Shown here piece after piece: positions 35,398 through 46,381 of a DNA stretch of 64,000 bases (position 1 is its first letter; the number at the start of each line of letters is the position of its first letter). The notes beneath the pieces were generated by a model that had not been told where the DNA came from, searched no databases, and was given only the letters and a program-made list of their open reading frames with translations. The position numbers were made by a program, and so were the translations under genes. Where the stretch lies: the NCBI RefSeq assembly GCF_036186745.1, contig NZ_CP108086.1, forward strand, positions 5,084,001 to 5,148,000, in the 5' to 3' direction. Source of the DNA: Microbispora hainanensis. Its GTDB lineage: Bacteria; Actinomycetota; Actinomycetes; Streptosporangiales; Streptosporangiaceae.

Positions 35398-36429
35398 TCA
35401 GGCGAGGGCGGGGTCGAGGACCACGTCCTCGCCCTGCGTGGTGGGCGCCTCGGGGAAGTGGCAGGCGGTCAGGTGACCCTCGCGGTTGCCGCTGAGCCTG
35501 ACCAGGGGCGGCACCTCGGTGGCGCACTTGTCCTGGGCCTTCCAGCAGCGCGTGCGGAACCGGCAGCCGGACGGCGGGTTGATCGGCGACGGGACGTCGC
35601 CGGCCAGGCGGATGCGCTCGCGCGGCTCGCTCGACACGTCCGGCTCCGGCACGGCCGACAGCAGGGCGTGCGTGTACGGATGCCGGGGCCGCTCGTAGAT
35701 CGACTCGCGGTCGCCCACCTCGACGATCTTGCCGAGGTACATGACGGCGACGCGCTGCGAGAAGTGCCGGACGATCGCGAGGTCGTGCGCGATGAACAGG
35801 AACGCGATGCCGAGGTCGCGCTGCAGTTGCTGCAGCAGGTTGACCACCTGGGCCTGGATGGAGACGTCCAGTGCCGAGACCGGCTCGTCGGCGATGATGA
35901 GCTTGGGGTCGAGCGCCAGGGCCCGGGCGATCCCGATGCGCTGCCGCTGGCCGCCGGAGAACTCGTGCGGGAAGCGGTTGTAGTGCTCGGGGTTGAGGCC
36001 GACGATCTCCAGCAGTTCCTGGACCCGCTTCTTGCGCCCGCCGGGCGGGTTGATGTCGTTGACCTCCATCGGCCCGCGGATGATCGTGCCGACGGTGTGG
36101 CGCGGGTTGAGCGAGCTGTAGGGATCCTGGAAGATCATCTGGATCTCGGACCGGATCGGCTTGAGCTGCCGGCGCGAGTGGTGGCTGATGTCCTGGCCCC
36201 GATAGAGGATCTTGCCGGAGGTGGGTTCGAGGAGGCGCGCCGCCAGGCGGCCGCTGGTGGACTTGCCGCAGCCCGACTCGCCCACCAGGCCGACGGTCTC
36301 GCCCTCGCCGACCGTGAGGTCGATGCCGTCCACGGCGTGGACGGCCCCCACCTGGCGCTTGATCAGCGCACCGCCCCGCACGGGGAAGTGCTTGACCAGG
36401 TCCTTGAGCTCCAGCAGCGTCTCGTTCAT
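35398..36429 (-). CDS. oppF: Oligopeptide ABC transporter ATP-binding protein, OppF type
   Basis: Second ATPase of a peptide importer. Walker A GESGCGKST, Q-loop MIFQDPYSSLNPR, signature FSGGQRQRIGIARAL and Walker B LIIADEPVSALD are intact. The C-terminal oligopeptide-type domain has the Cys-rich segment SGCRFRTRCWKAQDKC, which in related proteins can hold an iron-sulfur cluster. 343 residues; ATG at 36429 overlaps the oppD stop (ATGA). Last gene of the opp operon, closed by the bidirectional terminator. Confidence 0.93.
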   Translation of the reverse strand: MNETLLELKDLVKHFPVRGGALIKRQVGAVHAVDGIDLTVGEGETVGLVGESGCGKSTSGRLAARLLEPTSGKILYRGQDISHHSRRQLKPIRSEIQMIFQDPYSSLNPRHTVGTIIRGPMEVNDINPPGGRKKRVQELLEIVGLNPEHYNRFPHEFSGGQRQRIGIARALALDPKLIIADEPVSALDVSIQAQVVNLLQQLQRDLGIAFLFIAHDLAIVRHFSQRVAVMYLGKIVEVGDRESIYERPRHPYTHALLSAVPEPDVSSEPRERIRLAGDVPSPINPPSGCRFRTRCWKAQDKCATEVPPLVRLSGNREGHLTACHFPEAPTTQGEDVVLDPALA

Positions 36430-37490
36430 GCGTGGTCCTCGGTCTTCGCGGTGCGGAGCTCCCTCTTCTGCTCCAGCGTGAGGTAGCAGGCGTCGCCGTG
36501 CCCGGTCTCCGGGGAGATCGACGGCCGCTGGCCGAAGCACAGCTCCGGCCCGGCGAGCTTCGTGTAGTCGCAGCGCGGGTGGAAGGGGCAGCCGGACGGC
36601 GGGTTCAGCAGGCTCGGGGGAGTGCCGCGCACCGGCATCAGCGGGACGTCGACGGGCGCGTTCAGGCGCGGCATCGACGACAACAGGCCCCACGTGTAGG
36701 GGTGCTGCGGCTCGCGCAGCACCTCGCGGACGGTGCCGCGCTCGGCTGCCCGCCCGGCGTACATGACCATGACGTTGTCGGCGGTGCCGGCCACCACGCC
36801 GAGGTCGTGGGTGATCAGGATGATCGCGGTGCCGAACTGCTGCTGGAGTTCCTTGAGCAGGTCGAGGATCTGCGCCTGCACGGTCACGTCGAGCGCGGTC
36901 GTCGGCTCGTCGGCGATGAGCAGGTCGGGGTCGCACACCAGCGCCATCGCGATCATCGCGCGCTGGCGCATGCCGCCGGAGAACTCGTGCGGGTAGCTGT
37001 CCACGCGACGCTCCGGCTGCGGGATGCCCACCCGGCGGAGCATCTCGATGGCCCGGTCGCGGGCCTCCTTCTTGCTCGCGCCCTTGTGCTTGCGGTAGAC
37101 CTCGCCGATCTGCCGGCCGATCGTGTGGAACGGCGACAGCGCGGTCAGCGGGTCCTGGAAGATCATCGCGACGCGGTTGCCGCGGAGCTGCTCCATCGTG
37201 GTGCGGTCCGCCGAGATCAGCTCCTGGTCCTCCAGCCAGATCTCCCCGCTGATCTTCGTGTGTGCGGGGTCGTGCAGGCCGAGGATGGCGAGGTTGGTCA
37301 CCGACTTGCCCGATCCGGACTCGCCGACGATGCCGAGCGTGGTGCCCTTCTCCAGATCGAAGGACAGGCCGTCGACGGCGTGCACGATGCCGTCCTCGGT
37401 GCTGAACTCGACGCTCAGGTCGCGGACGGACAGGAACGGCCCGGGGCCGCGCGAGGTCCCCGGCTCGCTGCTCCACGACACGGTGGTCAC
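36426..37490 (-). CDS. oppD: Oligopeptide ABC transporter ATP-binding protein, OppD type
   Basis: First ATPase of the peptide importer. Walker [13 protein letters not shown]-loop [12 protein letters not shown], signature [15 protein letters not shown], Walker [13 protein letters not shown], then an OppD-type C-terminal domain with SGCPFHPRC. About 354 residues. The GTG at 37490 is chosen because GGAG lies 6 nt upstream; a second GTG three codons later is possible. About 50 bp separate it from the permease gene oppB. Confidence 0.93.
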   Translation of the reverse strand: MTTVSWSSEPGTSRGPGPFLSVRDLSVEFSTEDGIVHAVDGLSFDLEKGTTLGIVGESGSGKSVTNLAILGLHDPAHTKISGEIWLEDQELISADRTTMEQLRGNRVAMIFQDPLTALSPFHTIGRQIGEVYRKHKGASKKEARDRAIEMLRRVGIPQPERRVDSYPHEFSGGMRQRAMIAMALVCDPDLLIADEPTTALDVTVQAQILDLLKELQQQFGTAIILITHDLGVVAGTADNVMVMYAGRAAERGTVREVLREPQHPYTWGLLSSMPRLNAPVDVPLMPVRGTPPSLLNPPSGCPFHPRCDYTKLAGPELCFGQRPSISPETGHGDACYLTLEQKRELRTAKTEDHA

Positions 37491-37540
37491 TTGCTGCTCC
37501 AGTTCCCGGTTCGACTTGGTAGGGCGTTGGTAGGGCGGGC

Positions 37541-38521
37541 TCAGGTCAGGCGGACCCGCGGGTCGATGAACGCGTAGAGCACGTCCACCACGATGTTCAG
37601 CAGGACGATCGCCGCCGCGCCCACGATGGTCACGCCGAGCAGCATCGGCAGGTCGGTGTTCTGCACGGCGCGTACGGCGAGCTCGCCGATGCCGTGGAGG
37701 CTGAACGTCTGCTCGGTGATGATCGCGCCGCCCAGGAGCGTTGCGAGGTCGACACCGAAGATCGTGACGATGGGGATCATCGCGCCGCGCCAGGCGAAGC
37801 GGAAGAAGACCGCCTTGTTCGACATGCCCTTGGCGCGGGCCGTACGGACGTAGTCCTCGGTGAGCTGCTCGACCATCTGCGAACGGGTCATGCGGGTGTA
37901 GTTGGCGGTGAAGATGATCGACAACACCACCCACGGCAGCAGCAGGTGGGTGAACCAGTCCAACGGGTTCTCGGTGATCGGCACGTACGACGGGCGGGGG
38001 ATCAGCTGCAGGGTGTCCACGAGGTAGAACGCCAGCAGCGGCCCGACGAAGTAGATCTGGAGCGAGGCTCCGACGACCGACGAGGCGCTCGCGATCTTGT
38101 CGAGCGGCTGCCCGACCTTCCAGGCCGCGATCATGCCGGTCATGATGCCGAACGCCAGGATGACCACCGACGCGCCCAGGGTGAGCGACAGCGTCACCGG
38201 GAAGCGGTCGACGATGGCGCCGAAGACGGGCTCCTGGGTGGCGAAGGAGTAGCCGAGGCAGGGCGCCGGGCACTCGCCGAACTGGACGAACTCGCGGCCG
38301 GTGAAGATGCCCGCCAGCCAGTGCCAGTACTGCACGAAGAGCGGCTCGTCCATGCCCAGGTTGTGCCGGATCAGCGCCAGTGTCTCGGGCTGGCAGATCT
38401 TGCCGCAGAACGCCCGGGCAGGGTCACGCGGGACGGCGTAGAAGAGGTAGAACGTGATCGCGCTGATGATCATCAGGATCACGAGGGCGCCGGCGACGCG
38501 GCGTACCAGATAGCTGGTCAT
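37541..38521 (-). CDS. oppB: Oligopeptide ABC transporter permease, OppB type
   Basis: Integral membrane permease of 326 residues. N-terminal transmembrane helix (ALVILMIISAITFYLFYAV), a long periplasmic loop with four cysteines, five further helices and the cytoplasmic EAA-like coupling loop YVRTARAKGMSNKAVFFRFA. The extracellular Cys pairs (CGKIC, CPAPC) are unusual and could form disulfides. ATG start at 38521. It forms the channel with OppC. Confidence 0.93.
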   Translation of the reverse strand: MTSYLVRRVAGALVILMIISAITFYLFYAVPRDPARAFCGKICQPETLALIRHNLGMDEPLFVQYWHWLAGIFTGREFVQFGECPAPCLGYSFATQEPVFGAIVDRFPVTLSLTLGASVVILAFGIMTGMIAAWKVGQPLDKIASASSVVGASLQIYFVGPLLAFYLVDTLQLIPRPSYVPITENPLDWFTHLLLPWVVLSIIFTANYTRMTRSQMVEQLTEDYVRTARAKGMSNKAVFFRFAWRGAMIPIVTIFGVDLATLLGGAIITEQTFSLHGIGELAVRAVQNTDLPMLLGVTIVGAAAIVLLNIVVDVLYAFIDPRVRLT

Positions 38522-38600
38522 GGTCTCGCACTTGCTCCTGCGGGCGGGACGGGCCTGGGGCCCGCCGCCCCGGCGAAGGGGCGGCGGACCCTGGTTGCTG

Positions 38601-40394
38601 CTACTTCACGTAGATGTCGAGGGCCGACTGCTCACCCTCGATCGGGTCGAACTTGACCCCGCCGAGGCCCGAGCCGTACAGACCGAAGTAGGTCTGGTAG
38701 AACTCGGGGACGATCGCGGCCTGGTCCATGATCTGCCGGTCGATCGCGGCCCACGCCTTGCCGGCCTCGACCGGGTCGCTGATCGCGTTGGCCTTGTCGA
38801 TGGCGTCGTTGATCTCCGGCACGTTGAGGTGCGTGTAGTTCGGCTGGTTGTCGGAGATCAGCCGGCCGTCGTACTGCGGCTGGATCGCGGTCGATCCGGT
38901 CGGCCAGTCGGCCGCCCAGCCGCCCCAGTAGATGTCGTACTTGTTGTCCACCGGGCCGATGGCGTCGTAGTACGTCGTCGGGTTGAGGGGCTTGGCCACC
39001 ACGTTGAAGCCGGCCTTGGTCAGCGCCTCCTTGATGGCGACGGTGACCTTCTCCTGGACCGGCGTCTGGTTGTAGGCGTAGACGACGGTCGGGTTCGGGG
39101 TGCCCGACTTGGCGAGCAGCGCCTTGGCCGCCTCGGGGTCGCCCTCGGGCTTGGCGAGCTTGTTGTACAGGTCGAACTGCTCGTAGCCGAGGACCGTCGG
39201 GCTCATGACCGTCGTGGCGATCTTGCCGGCCGCGATCTCGCCGCCCTCGAGCTGCTGGATCTGCTTGGACGGCCAGGCCGTGATGATGGCCTTGCGGACG
39301 TTGACGTCGGTGATCCGCTTGGTGTTGATGTTGTAGAAGGTCGTGAACGGCGTCAGGCCCTGCAGCGACCGCTTCATCAGCTCGGGGTTGCCCAGCACCT
39401 CCTGGACCCGCTCGGGGGCGACCGGGTTGTGGAAGGTGAACGCCTGCTTGTCGGTGCCGGTGTCGGCCATGAAGCGCTCGGTGGTCTGCTGCGCCTGCAG
39501 GCCGAACTCCATGTGGAACTTGTCCGGGTACGCGTGCCGGATGGGGTCGGTCTTCGGGTCCCAGTTCGGGTTGCGCTCCAGGTCCAGCGACTTGTCCGTG
39601 ATGTGGCTCACGATCTTGTACGGACCCGAGGAGAACGGCTGCTTGTCGTACTTCTGCTTCGTGTCGTGCGCCTTGGGCACGGCGCCGTAGCCGGTCATGG
39701 CCACGGTGAAGTTGAAGTCCGGGTGTTCCCCGTTGAGGTGGAAGACCACCGTCTTGTCGTCCGGAGTCTCGATCGTGTCGAGCTCCTTGCCGTCGTACGG
39801 GCCCTTGTACTGGTCGCGGAACGGCTTCTTCGGGTCCGGGACCAGCCACGTCTCGGCGTAGTCCGGGCCCTCGGTGATGAAGTCGGCGAACAGGCGCTCG
39901 AAGCTGTACTTGATGTCAGCGGAGGTGATCGGCGAGCCGTCCTCCCACTTCAGGCCGTCCTTGAGCGTGAACTTCCACGTCTTGCCGTTGTCGGTGGTGG
40001 TGCCGGTGTCGGTCGCCAGGTCGCCGACGAGCTTGATGTTGCCCGAGTCGTCGTGCTTGTACGCGGTGAGCTGGCGGGTGAACAGGTGGGACACCGAGGA
40101 GTTGTAGTTCACGTAGACGCGGCCCGGGTCCAGGTGGCTGAAGTCGTCCCGGTCGATCATGTAGACCGTGCCGCCGGACTTGGCGCCCGGAACCTCGGGG
40201 GCGGGGCCGGTGGAGTCGGCCGCGGTGCCGACCGAGATGGCGCTGACGGCCTTGTTCTCCAGCGGCTTCTGCGAGGTGCCCGCAGCGCCCTGGGGTGCCG
40301 CGCCGCCCCCGCCCTTGGCGCAGCCGGCGAGGGCGAGCGCGCCCACCGCGAGCACGGCCGTCATCGAGGCGATCCGCCTGCTATGCGATCTCAT
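38601..40394 (-). CDS. oppA: Oligopeptide ABC transporter substrate-binding lipoprotein
   Basis: Extracellular solute-binding protein family 5, 597 residues. Lipoprotein signal with lipobox LAGC at about residues 22-25 after MRSHSRRIASMTAVLAV, then a Gly/Ala linker. Family 5 pattern: AKSGGTVYMID..., TWKFTLKDGLKWEDGSP, and DIYWGGWAADWPTGS near the end. The ATG at 40394 follows AGGAAGGACC. It lies between the two permease genes, an order (C-A-B-D-F) that differs from classical oppABCDF. The substrate (peptide, nickel or other) cannot be fixed. Confidence 0.92.
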   Translation of the reverse strand: MRSHSRRIASMTAVLAVGALALAGCAKGGGGAAPQGAAGTSQKPLENKAVSAISVGTAADSTGPAPEVPGAKSGGTVYMIDRDDFSHLDPGRVYVNYNSSVSHLFTRQLTAYKHDDSGNIKLVGDLATDTGTTTDNGKTWKFTLKDGLKWEDGSPITSADIKYSFERLFADFITEGPDYAETWLVPDPKKPFRDQYKGPYDGKELDTIETPDDKTVVFHLNGEHPDFNFTVAMTGYGAVPKAHDTKQKYDKQPFSSGPYKIVSHITDKSLDLERNPNWDPKTDPIRHAYPDKFHMEFGLQAQQTTERFMADTGTDKQAFTFHNPVAPERVQEVLGNPELMKRSLQGLTPFTTFYNINTKRITDVNVRKAIITAWPSKQIQQLEGGEIAAGKIATTVMSPTVLGYEQFDLYNKLAKPEGDPEAAKALLAKSGTPNPTVVYAYNQTPVQEKVTVAIKEALTKAGFNVVAKPLNPTTYYDAIGPVDNKYDIYWGGWAADWPTGSTAIQPQYDGRLISDNQPNYTHLNVPEINDAIDKANAISDPVEAGKAWAAIDRQIMDQAAIVPEFYQTYFGLYGSGLGGVKFDPIEGEQSALDIYVK

Positions 40395-40426
40395 GTGGTC
40401 CTTCCTATGGGGGAGAGCGCGTGTGG

Positions 40427-41455
40427 TCAGCGCTTTGTCTTGGGGTCGAAGGCGTCGCGAATGGAGTCCCCGAGCAGGTTGAAGGCGACCACGAAGATCA
40501 GCATCGAGACGCCGGGGAACAGGAGGTAGGTCACGTCGGAGTGGTAGACGTTCACTCCCACCTGGAACATCCGGCCCCAGTCGGGGGTGGGCTCCGTCAT
40601 GCCGACGCCCAGGAAGCCGAGACCGGCCTCGGCGCCCACGTACAGCGGGAGCGCGAGCGTGGACTGGATGATGATCGGAGTCCAGAGGTTGGGCAGAAGC
40701 TCTTTGAAGATCACCCTGAACGGCGACGCGCCGGTGACGCGGGCGGCCTCGACGAACTCGCGCGCCCGCAGCGACAGCACCTGTGCGCGGAGCAACCGGG
40801 CGATCGTGGCCCAGCCGAGGACGGTGAGGACGACGCAGATGGACACGTAGCGCAGCCAGACGGGCGTCTCCTCCTCGGGCAGCACGATCGCGGCCTCGAC
40901 GACCGGCAGGAACACGATCAGGAAGAGCTGCGAGGGGAAGGCGAGCAGCGTGTCGATGACCCGCCCGATCACGTAGTCGGTCTTGCCGCCGAGGTAGCCG
41001 GAGGTGATGCCCATCGCGACGCCGATGATGGTGGTGATCACCGTCACGACGAGGGCGATGCTCAGCGAGGTGCGGATGCCGTACACGAGCTGCGTGAACA
41101 CGTCGCGACCCAGGCCGGGCTCCAGGCCGAACCAGAAGTCGCCGCTGATGCCGCCGTTGGGCGCGATCGGGTAGCCGAAGTCGTTCAGCAGGCCGGGCTG
41201 GTTCTGCCCGTAGGTCGTGTACGGATCCTTGCCGTACAGCGCGGAGATCACGGGAGCCAGCAACGCGATCAGGAAGAACGCGAGCACGATGATGGCCGAT
41301 GCCACGCCCGTTTTGTCGCGCCGGAAGCGGCGCCACATGAGCTGGCCGGGCGAGCGGCCGACGACGGCGGGACCGGAACCGGCCGTGCCCGCGGCGTCCG
41401 CGGCGTCCGCGGACTCCGCGCCGGCGTCGGTCGCGGTCGAGGAGGGGAACGTCAT
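40427..41455 (-). CDS. oppC: Oligopeptide ABC transporter permease, OppC type
   Basis: First gene of the opp operon; integral membrane permease of 342 residues. An Asp/Ala-rich cytoplasmic N-terminus, then GQLMWRRFRRDKTGVASAII leading to helix 1, an extracellular loop (LYGKDPYTTYGQNQ), and the EAA loop FVEAARVTGASPFRVIFKEL. It ends DSIRDAFDPKTKR, the standard OppC/DppC close. ATG start at 41455. Confidence 0.93.
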   Translation of the reverse strand: MTFPSSTATDAGAESADAADAAGTAGSGPAVVGRSPGQLMWRRFRRDKTGVASAIIVLAFFLIALLAPVISALYGKDPYTTYGQNQPGLLNDFGYPIAPNGGISGDFWFGLEPGLGRDVFTQLVYGIRTSLSIALVVTVITTIIGVAMGITSGYLGGKTDYVIGRVIDTLLAFPSQLFLIVFLPVVEAAIVLPEEETPVWLRYVSICVVLTVLGWATIARLLRAQVLSLRAREFVEAARVTGASPFRVIFKELLPNLWTPIIIQSTLALPLYVGAEAGLGFLGVGMTEPTPDWGRMFQVGVNVYHSDVTYLLFPGVSMLIFVVAFNLLGDSIRDAFDPKTKR

Positions 41456-41500
41456 GGTGCGGTGCTCCCGGATGGACCATTAACGATCGGAAGAGATCCG

Positions 41501-41506
41501 ACTATA
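41501..41506 (-). promoter_or_regulatory. -10 element of the opp operon
   Basis: TATAGT on the minus strand, 46 bp before the oppC ATG. A TTGACC upstream is too far away (27 bp) to pair with it. Confidence 0.4.
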
Positions 41507-41662
41507 GGGAACCCTGGCAACTAATTTTGCGGGGGTCAATCACTTGAGGCGGGTAGTTCGCCGCTTGCTTGCTTCGTTGTGCAAAGTAAATCACCTTGTG
41601 TCCTGCGACCGCATTGACCTCGTTATACGTGGCGCGGAACACTACTTATTACACAAATCCTT

Positions 41663-41686
41663 TTGTGTCACAGCTTTGTGACACAA
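41663..41686. promoter_or_regulatory. Perfect 24-bp palindrome, probable operator
   Basis: TTGTGTCACA and TGTGACACAA flank GCTT; the arms match without error. ACACAAA at 41651-41657 gives a third related half-site with TTTTGTGT (41661-41668). No known regulator consensus is clearly met. It lies 157 bp upstream of the opp -10 and about 90 bp upstream of the rib -10. Confidence 0.6.
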
Positions 41687-41796
41687 CTCGCACACCGCTG
41701 AGACGAAACGCAACTGCTAAGCGTGTGCCGCAGATCACCCCAATCCCACCTTCGGGCCACGAGCCGGGCACGGCTACACTGACGGGTAGCAGAGCA

Positions 41797-41943
41797 GCGT
41801 GCTCCGGGGTCGGTGTAATTCCGAACCGGCGGTGACATCCCTGCCCCCAGGGGTGAAGTCCGCGACCCGGCCGAAGCCATCGGCCGGTGGACCTGGTGAG
41901 ATTCCAGGACCGACGGTGAAAGTCCGGATGGGAGGAAGCGCGC
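41797..41943 (+). ncRNA. FMN riboswitch (RFN element)
   Basis: Conserved RFN blocks in order: GGGGTCGGTG, ATTCCGAACCGGCGGT, a variable GC-rich stem, AGTCCGCGACCC, GGTGAGATTCC, CCGACGGTGAAAGTCCGGATG and GGAGGAAGCGCGC closing P1 with GCGTGCTCC. It binds FMN and lowers expression of the riboflavin operon. A GCGGCC-GTGT-GGCCGC hairpin (41969-41984) downstream is a candidate for the expression platform. Confidence 0.95.
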
Positions 41944-42075
41944 GAACGGGCGGTCGTGGTGCCGCCGGGCGGCCGTGTGGCCGCGCCGGAGCGAGGCCGT
42001 CCGTGCAGATGATGCGAGGCCGCATCCCGAACAACCCCGGGGCCCGCCGTAGACAACGGCGAGAGGAAGACCGGG

Positions 42076-43182
42076 GTGACCTCACGGGACATCCTTCACA
42101 TGCGGCGCGCGATCGCGCTCGCCGCCCGGGGACTGGGCGGCACCAGTCCCAACCCCGTCGTCGGCTGTGTGATCCTCGATCCGTCGGGCGAGGTCGCGGG
42201 CGAGGGCTTCCACGCCTACGCCGGAGGGCCGCACGCCGAGGTCGTGGCGCTGCGCGAGGCCGGCGAACGGGCCAGGGGCGGCACGGCCTACGTGACGCTG
42301 GAGCCCTGCAACCACACCGGCAGGACCGGCCCCTGCTCCGCCGCCCTCCTCAAGGCGGGCGTGGCCCGGGTCGTCGTCGCCGTCTCCGATCCCAACCCGA
42401 AGGCCGCGGGCGGCGCCGCCGTCCTGCGGGAGCACGGCGTGGTGGTGGACGAGGGCGTGCTGACCGCCGAGGCCGAGGAGGTCAACGCCGCCTGGCTGAC
42501 CTACGTCCGGGCCGGCCGGCCGTACGTGACCTGGAAGTTCGCCGCCACCGTGGACGGCCGCTCGGCGGCAGAGGACGGCACCAGCCAGTGGATCACCTCG
42601 CCCGAGGCCAGGGCCGACGTGCACCGGCTGCGGGCCGAGAGCGACGCCGTGATCGCCGGGATCGGCACCGTGCTCGCCGACGACCCCCGGCTCACCGCCC
42701 GCGTCCCCGCCCCGCTCCGCGAGGCGCCCGTGCTGCGCGTGGTCGTGGACTCCGGCGCCCGCACCCCGGCCGCCGCCCGCGTCCTGGACGGCGAGGCCCC
42801 CACGCTGGTCGCCGTGGCCGAGGACGCGGCCGTCCCCGCCCATCTGTCCCCCCACGCCGTACGGCTCCCGCGCGTCCCCGGCGGGATCGACCTGCGCGCC
42901 CTCCTGGCCGAGTTGCACGGCAGGCAGGTCGTGAGCGTGCTGATCGAAGGCGGGCCCGTCCTCGCCGGCGCCTTCCTCCGGGAGGGCCTGGTCGACCGGG
43001 TCGTCGGCTACCTCGCCCCGGCCCTGCTGGGTGCGGGGGCGGCCGCGCTCGGCCCCGCGGGCGCCTCCACGATCACCGAGATCCACCGGCTGGAGTTCGC
43101 CGGCGTCACCCCTGTCGGGCCGGACCTGAGGCTGGTCCTGCGGCCCAAGTCCTCCGCCCCGCAGTCCCCTAAGGAGAGCTGA
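42076..43182 (+). CDS. ribD: Bifunctional riboflavin biosynthesis deaminase/reductase
   Basis: Deaminates the first pyrimidinone intermediate and reduces the ribosyl side chain. The N-terminal deaminase has the zinc motif PHAEVVAL and EPCNHTGRTGPC; the C-terminal reductase begins near 148 (RPYVTWKFAATVDGR) with NADPH-site IEGGPVLAGAF. 368 residues. The GTG at 42076 follows GAGAGGAAGA. First gene under the FMN riboswitch; its stop abuts ribE. Confidence 0.95.
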   Translation: MTSRDILHMRRAIALAARGLGGTSPNPVVGCVILDPSGEVAGEGFHAYAGGPHAEVVALREAGERARGGTAYVTLEPCNHTGRTGPCSAALLKAGVARVVVAVSDPNPKAAGGAAVLREHGVVVDEGVLTAEAEEVNAAWLTYVRAGRPYVTWKFAATVDGRSAAEDGTSQWITSPEARADVHRLRAESDAVIAGIGTVLADDPRLTARVPAPLREAPVLRVVVDSGARTPAAARVLDGEAPTLVAVAEDAAVPAHLSPHAVRLPRVPGGIDLRALLAELHGRQVVSVLIEGGPVLAGAFLREGLVDRVVGYLAPALLGAGAAALGPAGASTITEIHRLEFAGVTPVGPDLRLVLRPKSSAPQSPKES

Positions 43183-43791
43183 ATGTTCACCGGAATCGTC
43201 GAGGAGCTCGGCGAGGTCGTGGCACTCGAACCGCTGGGCGACTCCGCGCGCCTCACGGTGCGCGGCCCGCTCGTCACCGCCGACGCCCGGCACGGCGACT
43301 CGATCGCCGTCAACGGCGTCTGCCTCACGGTGGCCGGCGCGGAGGGGGACTCCTTCACCGCCGACGTGATGAAGGAGACCCTCGACCGGTCGTCGCTCGG
43401 GGCGCTGCGCCCCGGCTCACGGGTCAACCTGGAGCGTGCCGTACGCGCCGACCAGCGGCTCGGCGGGCACATCGTGCAGGGCCACGTGGACGGGACCGGG
43501 GAGGTGCTGTCGCGCGAGCCCGGCGAGCACTGGGAGGTCGTGCGGCTCTCGCTGCCCGCGAACCTCGCCCGCTATGTCGTCGAGAAGGGCTCGATCGCGG
43601 TGGACGGCGTCAGCCTCACCGTGGCCGCCGTGACGGACGACACCTTCTCCGTCAGCCTGATCCCCACCACCCTCGACCTCACCACGCTCGGCCGCAAGCA
43701 GCCGGGCGAGCCGGTCAACCTCGAGGTCGACGTGATCGCCAAGTATGTCGAGAAGCTCACCGCGGCGACCGCCAAGGGGGCCTCGGCATGA
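43183..43791 (+). CDS. ribE: Riboflavin synthase alpha chain
   Basis: Dismutates two 6,7-dimethyl-8-ribityllumazines to riboflavin. Two tandem lumazine-binding domains: MFTGIVEELGEV with IAVNGVCLTV, and GHIVQGHVDGTG with IAVDGVSLTVA. 202 residues. The ATG at 43183 directly follows the ribD stop, with AAGGAGAG upstream. Overlaps ribM by 4 bp. Named ribE here; some systems call it ribC. Confidence 0.94.
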   Translation: MFTGIVEELGEVVALEPLGDSARLTVRGPLVTADARHGDSIAVNGVCLTVAGAEGDSFTADVMKETLDRSSLGALRPGSRVNLERAVRADQRLGGHIVQGHVDGTGEVLSREPGEHWEVVRLSLPANLARYVVEKGSIAVDGVSLTVAAVTDDTFSVSLIPTTLDLTTLGRKQPGEPVNLEVDVIAKYVEKLTAATAKGASA

Positions 43792-44420
43792 GCTGGACGG
43801 AGGCCGGGTTCGACGTCTTGGGGCAGCACGTCCTGTGGACCGACCTGGTGGGCAACGTGTGCGCGCTGGGCACGGTGTGGCTCGCGATCAAGAAGACGAT
43901 CTGGACCTGGCCGGTGCAGCTCGTCGGCTCCGTGCTGCTGTTCGTGGCGTCGTTCAGCGCGCACATCACCGGCAACGCGCTCAAGCAGGCGCTGTTCGGC
44001 ATCCTCGCGGTCTACGGCTGGGTGAAGTGGTCGCGCGGCACCCGCGGCGGCGCGGAGCTGCCGATCCGCTCGGCGCGCGTCCGGGAGCGCGGGGCGCTCG
44101 TGGCCGTCATGATCGCCGGGACGGTCGCGGTCGCGCTGCTGTTCACCTTCCTCAACTCCCGGGGCTGGAACATCTCCTGGGCGCCGTGGCCGGACGCCTA
44201 CATCTTCGTCGGCAGCGCGGTGGCGACCTGGGCGCAGGGCAAGGCGCTGGTCGACTTCTGGATCATCTGGGTCGCCGTGGACCTCGTGGGGGTTCCGCTG
44301 GCGTTCAGCTCCGGGCTGGTGGTCTCCGGCCTCGTCTACGGACTGTTCTTCGTGATGGTGATGATCGGGTTCCGTGACTGGCTGCGCCAGTCGCGCGGGT
44401 TGCGGGCGGTGACCGCATGA
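43788..44420 (+). CDS. ribM: PnuC-family riboflavin transporter
   Basis: Integral membrane uptake carrier of 210 residues with about seven hydrophobic segments. It belongs to the PnuC fold ([41 protein letters not shown]), whose members take up nicotinamide riboside, thiamin or riboflavin. Its place inside an FMN-riboswitch operon points to riboflavin, as shown for RibM proteins of Corynebacterium and Streptomyces. Starts in the ribE stop (ATGA) and ends in the ATG of the ribBA frame, so it is translationally coupled on both sides. Confidence 0.88.
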   Translation: MSWTEAGFDVLGQHVLWTDLVGNVCALGTVWLAIKKTIWTWPVQLVGSVLLFVASFSAHITGNALKQALFGILAVYGWVKWSRGTRGGAELPIRSARVRERGALVAVMIAGTVAVALLFTFLNSRGWNISWAPWPDAYIFVGSAVATWAQGKALVDFWIIWVAVDLVGVPLAFSSGLVVSGLVYGLFFVMVMIGFRDWLRQSRGLRAVTA

Positions 44421-44437
44421 GTGAGGGAAGGCGTCCC

Positions 44438-46182
<1,745 letters not shown>

Positions 46183-46193
46183 ACCGCAGTCCG

Positions 46194-46262
46194 CGAAGCC
46201 GCGGCCTCGAAGCCCCAGCCTTGAAGCCACAGCCTTGAAGCCACAGCCTCGAAGCCGCGGCC
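46194..46262 (+). repeat. 14-bp tandem repeat after ribH
   Basis: Five GAAGCC-cored units with starts at 46195, 46209, 46223, 46237 and 46251, exact 14-bp period (consensus GAAGCCACAGCCTT), 12 bp past the ribH stop. Confidence 0.85.
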
Positions 46263-46381
46263 CTCGCATCCGCAGCGCCGAGCCGGGAAGACTTGACTGG
46301 TGATCACGCAGTATCCGCCCACGGTCCCGCAGGCCGGGGACGCCGTACGCCGCCTCGCCGTGCCGGCTCGCGGGGGTCGTC

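Larger units (their letters stand above)
41456..42075. other. opp-rib divergent regulatory region
   Basis: 620 bases with no gene. From left: the opp -10 (TATAGT, minus strand 41506-41501), an AT-rich stretch with a perfect 24-bp palindrome (41663-41686), a TACACT -10-like hexamer (41775-41780) for rib, the FMN riboswitch (41797-41943) and a 132-nt expression platform up to ribD. Confidence 0.7.

Noticed and set aside
41534..41539. TTGACC as -35 of the opp promoter
   Set aside because: 27 bp from the TATAGT -10, far outside the usual 16-19 bp spacing.
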